Below, one piece after another: positions 39,416-50,019 of a stretch of DNA of 64,000 nucleotides. Position 1 is the stretch's first letter. Each line of letters begins with the position of its first letter. Source of the DNA: Abelmoschus esculentus (lineage: Eukaryota; Streptophyta; Magnoliopsida; Malvales; Malvaceae); assembly GCA_035048815.1 (NCBI GenBank), contig JAUCBN010000055.1, positions 11,567,501 to 11,631,500 on the forward strand, given 5' to 3'. Under the pieces are notes generated by a model. It made no database searches. It saw only the letters and a list, made by a program, of their open reading frames with translations, and had not been told where the DNA came from. Both the position numbers and the translations under genes were made by a program.

Positions 39416-39580
39416 TAAATCCTTTAGCTCAAGTGGTTAAAGGAACGGTTGATGTTCTTAGAGGTTACGGGTTCGAGCACCAACGATGGCAGCAAAGTGA
39501 TTGAACGATCAATGTCAAATGGTGGAGATTATTATTCTAGAACAAATACTACTTGTAATCACTATTAGCTTGTTCAAAAA
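39416..39580 (+). mobile_element. tRNA-derived SINE with 8-bp target duplication
   Basis: A Pol III A-box (TTAGCTCAAGTGGTTAA, 39424-39440) and B-box (GGTTCGAGCACC, 39470-39481) are followed by a tRNA-unrelated body and an A-rich end (TTGTTCAAAAA). The direct repeat AATTACAA at 39408-39415 and 39581-39588 borders it, the mark of LINE-driven retrotransposition. It is 165 bases long, with no coding capacity. The copy at 735-888 shares its structure. Confidence 0.75.
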
Positions 39581-40212
39581 AATTACAAGTTGGTGTAGAG
39601 ATATCAGATGGTAAGTTATTTAAAAAAAAAATTAGAGATTTCAATTTTGATATTGTAAATGAAATAAATTATATTAACATAATCATCCTATAATAAAATT
39701 ATTAAATATTCATGAATAGTCAATAAATGAATTAGATATATATTGCTAAATGATTATATAAAAAAATTACTTTTGTTTTTATGAGTATTTAGTTTAATAA
39801 TTGATTTAAAAATATTTTTGATACATTTAATTTTAGTTTAATAATTGCTATTTTTTAAAAAAATATTTTACATACTACTAAAACATGCAAGTGGATAAGT
39901 AATTCATTTATTTTCTTTAATTATCTCAACATGGAAATATAATTATAAAAATTAATAATAAAGTAATAATTTTCTCTTTTGAATTTTAGCAATTTTGGTT
40001 CACATTTTTGTACCTATCATTTAGTAATAATTTTAGTAATAATTGCTATCATTTTCTTTAATTATTTCAATTTTCAATAAATAAATTGATGCAAATTTCT
40101 TAATTTCTCATCCATTTAAAAATATAGGCTACCAAAAGTCTCTTTCTTATTTGAACTTTTATGATCTTGATTTGATTTGAAGGTGATACCATTCTCTCTC
40201 TCTCTTTTTTTT

Positions 40213-41829
40213 AATTACCGTAGAGGTCACGTTTGTTTACCCCTAGTACAAATTTAGTCATTGATTTTAAAAATCAACCAATACAGTCACGTACGTTTTC
40301 GGGCTGTAAACTTATAGTCACTCTGATGTTAATAGCCGTTAAAGGTTATCGGAAAGATGATTTGGCATAATAATAAAAGGATAAATTACCTATATAGTTA
40401 CTAAATAATTATTTTTATTTTTATTTTTAATTTGACCCTCATAATTTTAAATTTTTATATTTTTACCATAATCATAGGTTTTAAACAAACCAACTTCCTA
40501 TCATCCGAACCAAAACTTTGTGTCAACGGCTGTGATTTTTTTTTCACAACGTCAAATATAAACCTCTGCTCCAAGTGTTATCATAACAATGGGTTCTTGT
40601 GGAGTGACATAGCATTTGAGAACCCTGCAATATTTCAGACAATAACAATGGATCCTAAGAAAAATAGGAAATCATCAATGACCTAATGAGTTTTAATAAA
40701 GGAAAAGAATACTGTGTGAAGCTTGAGAAGCCATGAAAACGAGGGTATCTCCTTTACAATGCGTCAGTAATTTGTAAGTCGACTATGATTACTGCAATGT
40801 CCAACTTTTTGAACTATAATATCTGCGATCTTGAGTTGACTACCGTTAAAAACAATACCAAGTTTAGGAAACTATTGATTGAAACATCGAGTAAGTCCAT
40901 CATTGTGATTGGGGACATTGATTGTTCTTTAGATATAACTGGTGAAAGAAAGAAAGAAAGATCAATCAAAAATCAATGAAAAAGACCAGAATCTTGTAAA
41001 TGAGAACACCAATAATGTTACACTTTCAGGGATATTGAATTTCATTGATGGGACATGAACAACTTGTAGAACTGGGAGGATCTTTTGTGTTCACTACGAA
41101 TCATGTAAATGATTTAGATCCGACTCTAATCCAGCAAGGCCGGATGGATATGCACATTCAAATTTCATATTGCAGCTTTGAAGCATTGAAGATGCTTGCC
41201 ATGAACTACTTGGATCTTGATTCACATGACTTGTTTGAAAAGATTGGGATTTTGTTGAAGGAAATAGAGATTACTTCAGTTGATGTTGCGTAGAATCTGA
41301 TGTCGAAACGTGAAAAGAAAGACTCAGATTCTTGTTTGAAGTGTCTGATTCAAGCTCTTAAAGATGCCAAAGAAAAGGCAAAATCAAAAGATGAAAAGAA
41401 GAAAATAATCAAAATCAAAGAAAGAAAGAAAGAAAGAAAATTTTATGTTGATAAAATTATAATAGACGTTGAAGGAGGTGTATTGGGTCTGTGAAGATTT
41501 CTTTCTGATTTATGTTCAATTTAAAGATTACAGTAAAAGACTGAGAATAGATTCTAATTTGGAAAACATGGTAAAAATATAAAAATTTAAAATTATAAGG
41601 GTAAAATTAAAATTAAAAATAAAATAAAATAATTATTTAGTGATTATATAAGTAATTTATCCTTTTATTATTATGCTAAATCATTTTTTTGTTAACCCTT
41701 AACGACTATTAACGTCAGAGTGACTATCAGTTTACAGCCCAAAAACGAACGTGACTGTATTAGTTGATTTTTAAAATCGGTGGCTAAATTTGTATTGGGG
41801 ACAAACAAACGTGACCTTCACAATAATTA
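40213..41829. mobile_element. Pack-MULE-like element with ~260-bp terminal inverted repeats
   Basis: 40213-40470 and 41568-41829 are inverted copies: the left arm reads AGGTCACGTTTGTTTACCCC ... CAGTCACGTACGTTTTCGGG ... AATTATTTTTATTT ... TTTTTACCAT, and the right arm gives the same blocks on the other strand. Long inverted repeats around a captured host gene piece are typical of Mutator-like Pack-MULEs; no transposase is present. A candidate imperfect 9-bp target repeat (AAGGTGATA near 40181, AAGGTAATA near 41853) lies a little outside the detectable arms and is not secure. Confidence 0.72.
40480..41494 (+). pseudogene. AATP1/BCS1-type AAA-ATPase pseudogene inside the inverted-repeat element
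   Basis: Frames in order give SDIAFENPAIFQTITMDPKK, an eroded Walker A region (expected GPPGTGKST, here NASVICKST), MSNFLNYNICDLELTTVKNN, FRKLLIETSSKSIIVIGDID (Walker B with E to G), GERKKERS, LSGILNFIDG, FVFTTNHVNDLDPTLIQQGR, MDMHIQISYCSFEALKMLA and YLDLDSHDLFEKIGILL. These match the plant AAA-ATPase-at-mitochondrion (ASD-AAA) family such as AATP1. Stops and shifts occur near 40684, 40735, 40977, 41057 and 41292. There are no introns. The Walker changes alone rule out ATPase function. Confidence 0.85.
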
Positions 41830-41839
41830 AATTTTTTTT

Positions 41840-43110
41840 AATTTTTTTATAAGGTAATAGGAAGAAATTGTTTAAGATCGATTTTAAAATTTAATAAAAT
41901 GAATATTACTAAATGAATATTATTAAATAAATTTTAATTAAAGATTTAGTGTACATAAAAAATTATTAAAAGATTTATTTATTAAAATTAAGTTTATGAT
42001 GAAAATTAATTTAAATTAATTAAAACAAATTTATATAAAAAAACAATACAAAGAAAAAACTTAAAAAATTAAACCTTCTATTATATTTTAAGAACTAATC
42101 CTCCAGGTCGGCGTAGACATTGATGTACTTCGGCGTGTTCATATCTTCTCGATGTAGGAAAATATTAATTATAAGATAATATTTAATTATATTTCTTTTT
42201 ATGAGTGTTAAAGCTAATTAAGATTAAAAGTTTTTATATAATTCTAAATCTTTAAATTCGGAGTTGGAGAAATTAAGAGCGAGCAAAATCCGATTTGATT
42301 TGAAAAATTTATTTTTTCGATATCATTCGAGGTAAAAAAATTGACTCATTTTGATTCGATTAAAAATTTCATAAACTGGACTCAATTTGAAAAAATTAAA
42401 TAAAATTCAAATTATAAAATGAAAATCGAATAACTCAAAATTTTTAATAATTACAAGGATTAATTGCACATTTAACCTTTATAATTTTATTTTTAATTTA
42501 CTTTTCTTAACAATTTGGTCACTTTCTAGATTTATTTATTTTTATTTTATATAATATAATTTTTATTTATATCTTTTATATTATGCTATTTATTTTATCA
42601 TTATTATTATTTTTTAATTTTTGTATTTAATTTATCGTATTTAATTTATCACTATTTTAGGTCTAATCTTGGTCTTACCTAGATAAGAAGGTTTTTAGTG
42701 AAGCATCAAGCATGTAATTTAATGAAATAAGATATTCATACCTAAACTATTTGGTGATGATGATCATCATCATAATAATAATTCAAAATCTCATTTACAC
42801 ATATAAAAAATAATATGAAAGAATATATATATATATATAAAGAGAGTCGTTTAAATCGCAATCGATTCAAATTCGTTAAAATCGACTAGAGAAAAATCTA
42901 AATTGAAAAATATGATGATCCAACTCGAATAATTCAAAACTTTTTAACTCGACTTGCTCAATCGTGTAACCATAAGTTTTCCAAGTGATTTTGAAAGAAA
43001 ATACACGATGGATTTTGAAAGTTCAAATTCTAGGCTAGTTTATAACCTAACTAACATTTGCCTACATGTGTGGATCCAAGTTCAATGGATCCACATAAGT
43101 TAAGCAACTG
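41840..43110. other. AT-rich intergenic region
   Basis: Only AT-rich DNA with a TA run near 42823-42838. No exon recognised. Confidence 0.5.
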
Positions 43111-44085
43111 GAAATTAAGTTAAGTGCCATGGATTTCAGCATCTTGGTCTTGGACTGCAGTCTCTGTCTGAATTGCACCTTCACCATCCATATACAGATC
43201 ATGGTTCTTGAGTTGCAACACAGAGATAACTTGGAGACGATCTACTACAGCTCTTTTCTTAGAAAGAAACTCTTGGGACACACGCTTCATCGTCGGTTGG
43301 AACTTCGGTTTCGACCTTAAGCAAGCAAAGGCAATTGTTGCAGCAAAAACAATATCCTTTGCCACTCTCCGATTGCTCGGAACTGATAGGCGTGGATCTA
43401 ATATATCACTTAACATTATGTTGTTGGAAGATGAAATTGTGAGTGATGCCAAGAGTTCACCAGGATGCTTTCCCATGAGAATTTCAAGTGCCAATACTCC
43501 AAAGCTATACACATCACATTTCTCAGTTACAACCATGGTATAAGCAAGCTCTGCAACCAACAAAAAAAGAATTACAAATAAAAATATAGTTATGAAAATC
43601 ATTCGAAAGATCGGCCATCGTCAGTCTTGACAGAACTAGAACTTTGATACTTTACCTGGTGCAATATATCCGTAGGTACCAACAAGCATTGTTTGGTTGG
43701 ATGAATCAGGATCAAGGAGTCTAGCGGTACCGAAGAAAATAAGCACAAAATCAGGATCAAGGACGAAATCCGAGACACGAGCCTCAAAATCTGAGTTCAA
43801 CAAAATGTTACTGCTCGATATGTCTCGATGAACGATTGGCAGGTGGCAATCATGATGCAGATAAGATAAAGCACAAGCTGTATCTTTGATTATTTCCACT
43901 CTTTTGATCCAATCCAGCTCCGCTGCTTCCGTATCACCTATGAAGACAGAAAATAAGCTCCCCCGGGGCATGTATTCATAGATGAGAAACATGCAACGAT
44001 TGTGGAGGCAAAATCCATGAAGCTTCACGATGTTCTTGTGTCGTATCTCAGATAACATTTTTGCCTCATTCTTGAAACTCATGTC

Positions 44086-46694
44086 TGTAACACTCCAAAA
44101 CTAGAAAACAGAATTAAAATGAGGGAAGGAACAGATAGAGCAAAGGGAGACAGCAGAGAAGAGAATTTGGGGAAGGAGACAGAAAACCATTCATTCATTC
44201 CATAAGATAAAAATCTACAGTTTTAGGTATTTTTATACTAGAAAGTAAAACGACAGTACTTCAACACAATTAAAAGTAAATAAAACGGTGCCGTTTTGTT
44301 TAACCAAAATCAGCACGTTACAATACTCCCTGCTTGAATTAATCCTTGTCCTCAAGGATTCGAATATAATCTTCTTCTTCTTCTTTTTCCGATAATTAAA
44401 CCAAACATATCCCCATGCTCTCTTAACCTTGATAACAAAAGAAGTATGAACCGGACGAGACAGAACAAGTTCACTTTTCACTGCAAGAATCGATTGACTC
44501 AATCTAACTGAATTTTCTGCTGCAATAGTGACATCCAATTCCACACTTTTCAAGAGAACCAAGGCATGGAATAACACAAGCAAATGTTTACTTTCAACAT
44601 CAGTAATAAGCATGAGATAAAAATTCTCATACTCAAAGAAAACTTGTGTAAAGATAACAAACATAGCATTCTGAGAGCCAGTGGAGGACTGTTGTACACC
44701 ATCATCCAATTCAGATGCAGTTGAAGATGATGCTGGGTCTATCGAAGTCTTTACTTCATCTCCAAGCTGCTGTAGCCGAGCCTTGCAAACAGAGATGGCT
44801 TTTTGGCAGTATAGAATTGCTTCTGTAGGTTTTGAGCCAATCTCCAAACACATACATATTCGAAAATTTAGTTCCACTATTTGTCGGTTATCGAGTTCAA
44901 CCAGCCGTTGCAAAATGGATAGATCTTTTTAGTAGTCGCCAAGTGAAGATTCAATATCCTCTCTTTCTAGTGCAACCTCAACCAAAGCTGATACAATATC
45001 CACTTTCTTCATAATGTCACCCAACTGTTGTTTTTCAGCAATTGCATTGGTAACATCCAGCATTTTTCGTGACAAATTCAGGTCGGTCTCATCTGCAACC
45101 TCATTTGTTTTAGCCACGTCTTCAGCTTCGTTGTCACTATCACCACTTCCCTCACCTTTTCTATCACCTTCTGGTACAATACTACTTGATACAGAAGCAA
45201 TTGACAATTCACGAGTTACAACACTTTTACTAGGCTCAACTTTATTTGATTCTTGCTGAGCCTCACCCTCCTTTGGAACAGAAACCAAAGGATCAGCTTC
45301 CTCTTGTGTTTTATACAACAGTGCACGCCCATATAGATAGTATGCCTTGAGACATTCGATGTCAAGTTCACCATGATATCCAACCTCAAAGAAACCAGTA
45401 GCAATGAAACTAATCAAAATTTCATGCTTATGTAAACCATGAACTTGTATTTCCCAAAATATAGTTGCACCTTTCATAAACTCAAGTCTAATAATTCTAC
45501 CAAAACTTGATGTCCATGAACTAATAACATGATTAAAAATTTTAAAAGTTGAAACACACAATGCCCTCTTAGAACCTTTTTCTTCTTGTAATAACATACT
45601 ATTCATTATCAAAAGTCGAAACTTATAAGGATCATTTACTTCAATCAACTCATTCACATAATTCAGTTCTGAAATGTTCTTAACCAACTTCATATATGTA
45701 ATTGTCATATTCAGGTAAACATCAAAACTTACCTGATTTAAGTTGCTTATATCATTTCGAGTTGTAAACTTCGACTGTCCAAATAAATCTTGAGTAGAAT
45801 GATTTAGTGCTACTGAAGAACCCAAACCTCCATCAGCTTCTATTGATTCATCCACCATCATCATTTCACTATTCTCTAGAATAACCTCAAATTCCATATT
45901 CAAACCATCCGAATTCACACCAACATTTTCACCCTCTTTAACATTTTCATTTTGTACAATAAATCTTTCATCAAACACTTTGTCTTCACCCATTTCCACA
46001 AGCTTATCAATTTTTGGCTCAACTATGTTCGTCGAATATGGATCAATACAGAACTGAATTTCCATACGACAATAACCGTCATAAATGTTGCGACCGTGAA
46101 GGTACGCTCTAGCCGAAATAGCATTCTGTCGTTTCTGATAATAAACCAGAGCTTGAATGGTAACTGGATTTTGAATTAATTTGATCTTCTCTACTATTCC
46201 ATAAGGTGAAAATACTTGGTATAGTGCTTCTATGGTGATAGGAAAAAGCACGTGACCTATGGTTACGAAAAGAATTCGACTCGTCAAGCTTTCCAATAGA
46301 AGTTGGAAGTCCTCACTCAGTTTAGACCAACACGATTGGAAATCATCGACCATGGCTGGAACCGATGATTTTTGGGCTTGATTCATCATTGACGTCCTTT
46401 CACTTGATTTCGAAATTTCCACGAACATCCGAGGATAAACCTGCGCTCTGATGCCTTTGTAACACTCCAAAACTAGAAAACAGAATTAAAATGAGGGAAG
46501 GAACAGATAGAGCAAAGGGAGACAGCAGAGAAAAGAATTTGGGGAAGGAGACAGAAAACCATTCATTCATTCCATAAGATAAAAATCTACAACCTTAGGT
46601 ATTTTTATACTAGAAAGTAAAACGACAGTACTTCAACACAATTAAAAGTAAATAAAACGGTGCCGTTTTGTTTAACCAAAATCAGCACGTTACA
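44086..46694 (-). mobile_element. Young non-autonomous LTR retroelement carrying PTB and NASP gene fragments
   Basis: Two 237-bp direct repeats, 44086-44322 and 46458-46694, both start TGTAACACTCC and end CACGTTACA and differ at about four bases. The flanks are ATGTC and CTGTC (4/5 match), a 5-bp target duplication in the kinase gene. On the minus strand the upstream LTR is followed by CATCAGAGC (initiator tRNA-Met PBS type) and the downstream LTR is preceded by the purine-rich AAGCAGGGAGTAT. The 2135-bp interior has no protease, RT or integrase; it holds spliced fragments of two host genes (next entry). The divergence of about 1.7% between LTRs indicates a recent insertion. Confidence 0.9.
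44667..46470 (-). CDS. Chimeric frame: PTB-like RRM plus NASP-like histone chaperone fragment (captured)
   Basis: A 513-codon frame runs from 46470 to 44929. Residues about 65-143 are an RRM of polypyrimidine-tract-binding type (TIGHVLFPITIEALYQVFSP, YDGYCRMEIQF). Residues about 145-360 are unassigned. From about residue 362 the frame is plant NASP, the N1/N2-type histone H3 chaperone: HGELDIECLKAYYLYGRALL, EEADPLVSVPKEGEA, then an acidic stretch, then IAEKQQLGDIMKKVDIVSAL. A TAA at 44929-44931 interrupts, and the same frame resumes with ILQRLVELDNRQIVELNFRI, KPTEAILYCQKAISVCKARL to about 44667. The NASP part has no introns, so it came from spliced RNA. It lies wholly within the LTR element, is antisense-free to the host kinase (same strand), and is not expected to make either host protein. 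Expression is unknown. Confidence 0.75.
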
Positions 46695-47528
46695 CTGTCC
46701 AAAGCCGGCTGTTTCTTTGCGGTGAAGTTTCTTTAAGGCAACAATCTTTCCGCTCGGTAACTGTGCTCGATAAACACTACCATAACCGCCCGTGCCAATA
46801 CAATATCGGAAGTCAAAATCGTTTGTGGCGTCAATGATGTCTTGGAATGCAATTTTTCCATCAAAGTTCCATATTGAGAATAAATCTCCATTTTTTGTGA
46901 CATTTGGCTCCAGGGTGTTATTTTTTGCTCTACATTTGACCCATAGCATAAATCCTATAGATACCAAGGCTAGAACACCCAGAAGTATAGGGATGATTTT
47001 TACCCTGTGAGTGTGGATCTCATTGCTGCTTGTTGTGTTTCCCATGGGAGACTGAGAGCATCGAGGGAAGCCACTGACATCTCCACATAAATGCTTGTTA
47101 CCCCAAACTGAGTCAGGTGAAAAGTAACCACTCAAGTCATCTGGAATAGGTTGTGGCTAAGATCCAAAACCCAAAAATCGTGATCCTTTGGTGATGGTAT
47201 TTGTCCTTGAATGAAATTTTGGCTTAGATTAAGAGTACGAGGACAAATAAAGATTTCACTGGGAATGCCTCCATTGATATGGTTGTTACTCAAAGACAAA
47301 TCTTGCAAAATCGAGCAATCCCTAATTCGAGATGGAATAGGTCCAATCAATTTGTTATCGGAGAAATCAAGGGTACTCAAAGCTTTGAGATTCCCCATTT
47401 CTTGTGGTATGGGACCTTCTAAATGATTTGAATCCAGGTTCAAGTAGCTCAAACTTTTCATGTTTCCTACTTGTGATGGAATGAAACTACTGATTTGGTT
47501 ACGAGATAGGTCCAACAGTGTCAAATTG

Positions 47529-47745
47529 GCCAAGTCTCCCAGGGTAGAAGGGATAGGACCAGTGATTTTGTTTTGGGACAGGTCCAACTGCTTCAAAGTG
47601 GACAAGTCTCCCAGGGTAGAAGGGATAGGACCAGTGATTTTGTTTTGGGACAGGTCCAACTGCTTCAAAGTGGACAAGTCTCCCAGGGTAGAAGGGATAG
47701 GACCAGTGATTTTGTTTTGGGACAGGTCCAACTGCTTCAAATGGG
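47529..47745 (-). repeat. Three nearly identical 72-bp LRR units
   Basis: Three adjacent 72-base units code for the 24-residue LRR beginning STLKQLDLSQNKITGPIPS. They are almost identical at DNA level, unlike the neighbouring LRRs, so they arose by recent unequal exchange. Confidence 0.9.
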
Positions 47746-48249
47746 TTAAATTACCCAATTGATAAGGGATAGGACCACTGATGTTGCATGTCACCATTTT
47801 CAGAGACATCAGACTCTTCAAGTTTCCCCACTCTAGGGGAATAGATCCTTGAAAAGAGTTATAAGAAAGGTTGAGGTGTTTCAAACGAGCAAGTTTTCCA
47901 AGGGATTGAGGCAACTCACCTGTTAGAGAATTGTTAGAAAGATCCAGGTACTCCAGGGATGTCAATTCACCTATTTGAGCCGGGATGCTTCCACTACTCT
48001 CAGTAAAAGAAAGATCAAGATAAACAAGGTTTGGCAAGCAAGTGAAATTCAATTTCTCCAGTTTACTTCCCAGCATATAATGTCGATCAATGCGGATGAC
48101 TCTTCCAATATGAATGCATGATATACCAGGGGACAATGCTGTGTCCGATATGAGCGAACCGGCAGCTAGAGTTGCAACAAAGCCAACCCCAACACCGATG
48201 GAGACATAGGAAAGAACAAGGGTGAGGAACCAAACAAGGGAGGACATGG

Positions 48250-49615
48250 TTGAGATTATTTTCAGGTTAGTGATTTTTCAGGCTAGTGATTTTTCAGGCT
48301 AACCTCTTAAATCCAATTTAAACAAGTTTATTTATTTGGTTTAGAAGTCCAGGTCTTCCTTTTATCTATTCATTTGAGGCCAGTAATCCACGCGGAAACC
48401 CTTACTGTCTTTATTCATTCTACATTTCTCCATTAACATCCTTCCTGGAAATACCCAGAAATGCAGGTGGGCCAACACAGTGAGTAAACTCTTTCATTTA
48501 CTTTGTAAAGCCAAATCAGAACCATGAGAGCTTGAATCTCGTGGATCACATTCTGCACAGGAATCTTTTGTTTCATTTACGGAAACAATGTAAAAAGCAA
48601 ACAATTCAGCGTGTTCATGAGCAATGTGTTGTGCGTTTTATTGGTATAAACTGAACATCAGAATTGATTTGTCTGTTTCATCCGTGTTGAGAAATGAGGT
48701 TGTCATTTTCTTCCTAAAGCAATAATGAAAAATGTTATAGCCATTTTCGATAATCAACTTTGTCCGGAAAGCTTGTTTAGATAAATAACGACTCATCATC
48801 AGCTACCTTTTCAAAATCTGGTGATTGTAGCATAAACGCATCCTCATTAAAATTATTGTTGAGGAAGGCATTGTTTATATCGATTTGTCTAACTGGCTAC
48901 CCATTTGACAAGCATTATCTATAATATCCTACTAGTGCGAAAAATCTTCATAAAATAAAAAATTAAAAAGTTCAAACAACACAAGATGAGAAGTACTACA
49001 TAGTGATAATGACACATCCTTCGCTTAGATAAGTGAAACTTGTCTTAAACTTTTTAAGATCAGGGTGAACTCATAACATACAACTAACTCTTTCATCCAC
49101 CAAAATCTGTAATGTAAAGATACATATATACACAAAATATATATTTAATCATCTTATCTCGGGACTTTAGTAAGTATACTAGAAAAATGACTCATTATTT
49201 TTCATAGAAAGCGGCTAACCTTTCTCACTTGCATAGTTATTTCATCAAATTTATCTCAGCATAAATCACTCAAAATTGAGCTATAAAATAATTAAGAGCT
49301 TTGTATAAAGCTTAATCTCACAAGAAAATAAGGTGATCTTTTTTTAAGTTCATATTAAATGAACCACCCAAACATTAGGTTAAGAAATCTTTAAGAATAA
49401 AAACTAATTTCTTTGTTTTGTAAATTTAATAATGTTCTTTTCAATAGAACAACTCAAATTCTTTGGATAGAATTTATTATGAGTTAAAATAAACTCATCT
49501 TTTCGAGCGATAAATTTAATTATTTTTTGGTAATAAATCTAAGAATTTATTAAAAGTCGTTATTTAATAAAAATTAATAAATTCATCACGTCTTTTTCAC
49601 TAAGACCACCCAAAC
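48250..49615. other. Kinase promoter and intergenic DNA with a copia RT fragment
   Basis: The promoter of the LRR kinase should lie in the first few hundred bases; a 16-base repeat (TAGTGATTTTTCAGGC) is doubled at about 48268-48300. A copia reverse-transcriptase scrap follows (separate entry). The rest is AT-rich. Confidence 0.5.
48788..48895 (-). mobile_element. Ty1-copia reverse-transcriptase fragment
   Basis: The minus strand reads VRQIDINNAFLNNNFNEDAF and then MLQSPDFEKVADDES, a copia RT block equivalent to the QVDVNNAFLNG...VYMVQPPGFE block of the element at 61.4 kb. It is an isolated scrap of about 36 codons, ending in a stop. Confidence 0.75.
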
Positions 49616-49620
49616 CTGCT

Positions 49621-49890
49621 GGTTGCAACAAAGCCAACCCAACACCGACGGAGACGTAGGAAAGAACAAGGGTGAGGAACCAAACATGGTTGAGATTATT
49701 TTCAGTAGGTTTTGATGATTGTATATGTTACTGATTTTGCAGGCTAATTCTCTTAATCCAAATAAAACAAATTCTTATTGCTTTTGAAGTCAAAAGTCTT
49801 CCTTTCTATCTTTTCGTTTCAGTCCAATCGTTACGGCTTGCTGGCCCAGAGGGCTGAGGCTGACAGAAAACACTGACCCACGCGGAAACC
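49621..49890 (-). pseudogene. Truncated duplicate of the LRR-kinase 5' end and promoter
   Basis: 49621-49890 repeats 48170-48400: TTGCAACAAAGCCAACCC, ACCGA(C/T)GGAGAC(G/A)TAGGAAAG, GGTGAGGAACCAAACA, then the upstream CAGGCTAA and CCACGCGGAAACC blocks in the same order. It covers the first ~25 codons (with a 9-base deletion at the start codon) and promoter of the kinase, with no further exon. It is a remnant of a tandem kinase array. Confidence 0.75.
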
Positions 49891-50019
49891 ATTAATGACA
49901 CTGAGACCGTAAGTCATGGCTCTTATGGTCTTCACTGCGGAGAATGGTAAAGGGACCAAATCCAAAATCTGACCCAAGAAAATACATAGCACAACCAAAA
50001 TTTGAGTAAGCCATGCTAT

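Larger units (their letters stand above)
43120..48247 (-). pseudogene. LRR receptor-like kinase (MIK2-like), disrupted by an LTR element
   Basis: The start at 48247 gives a signal peptide, then about 11 LRRs (LxxLxLSxNxxxGxIPxxLGxL), ending at 47132 in a one-base frame change near 47150. The next frame continues DDLSGYFSPDSVWGNKHLCG, a membrane segment (IIPILLGVLALVSIGFMLWV) and the kinase P-loop IGTGGYGSVYRAQLP with VALKKLH. At 46695 the gene is interrupted by the LTR element of 44086-46694 and resumes at 44085 with SFKNEAKMLSEIRHKNIVKL. HRDISSSNILLN follows; then SDF and G of the DFG motif are separated by about ten extra residues (VLDPDFVLIF). Exons 44085-43656 and 43550-43120 finish with [21 protein letters not shown]. 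Relatives perceive extracellular peptides at the plasma membrane. Three independent lesions make it a pseudogene. Confidence 0.88.

Noticed and set aside
47460..47762. Plus-strand 100-codon frame with repeats
   Set aside because: Antisense shadow of the 72-bp LRR repeats.
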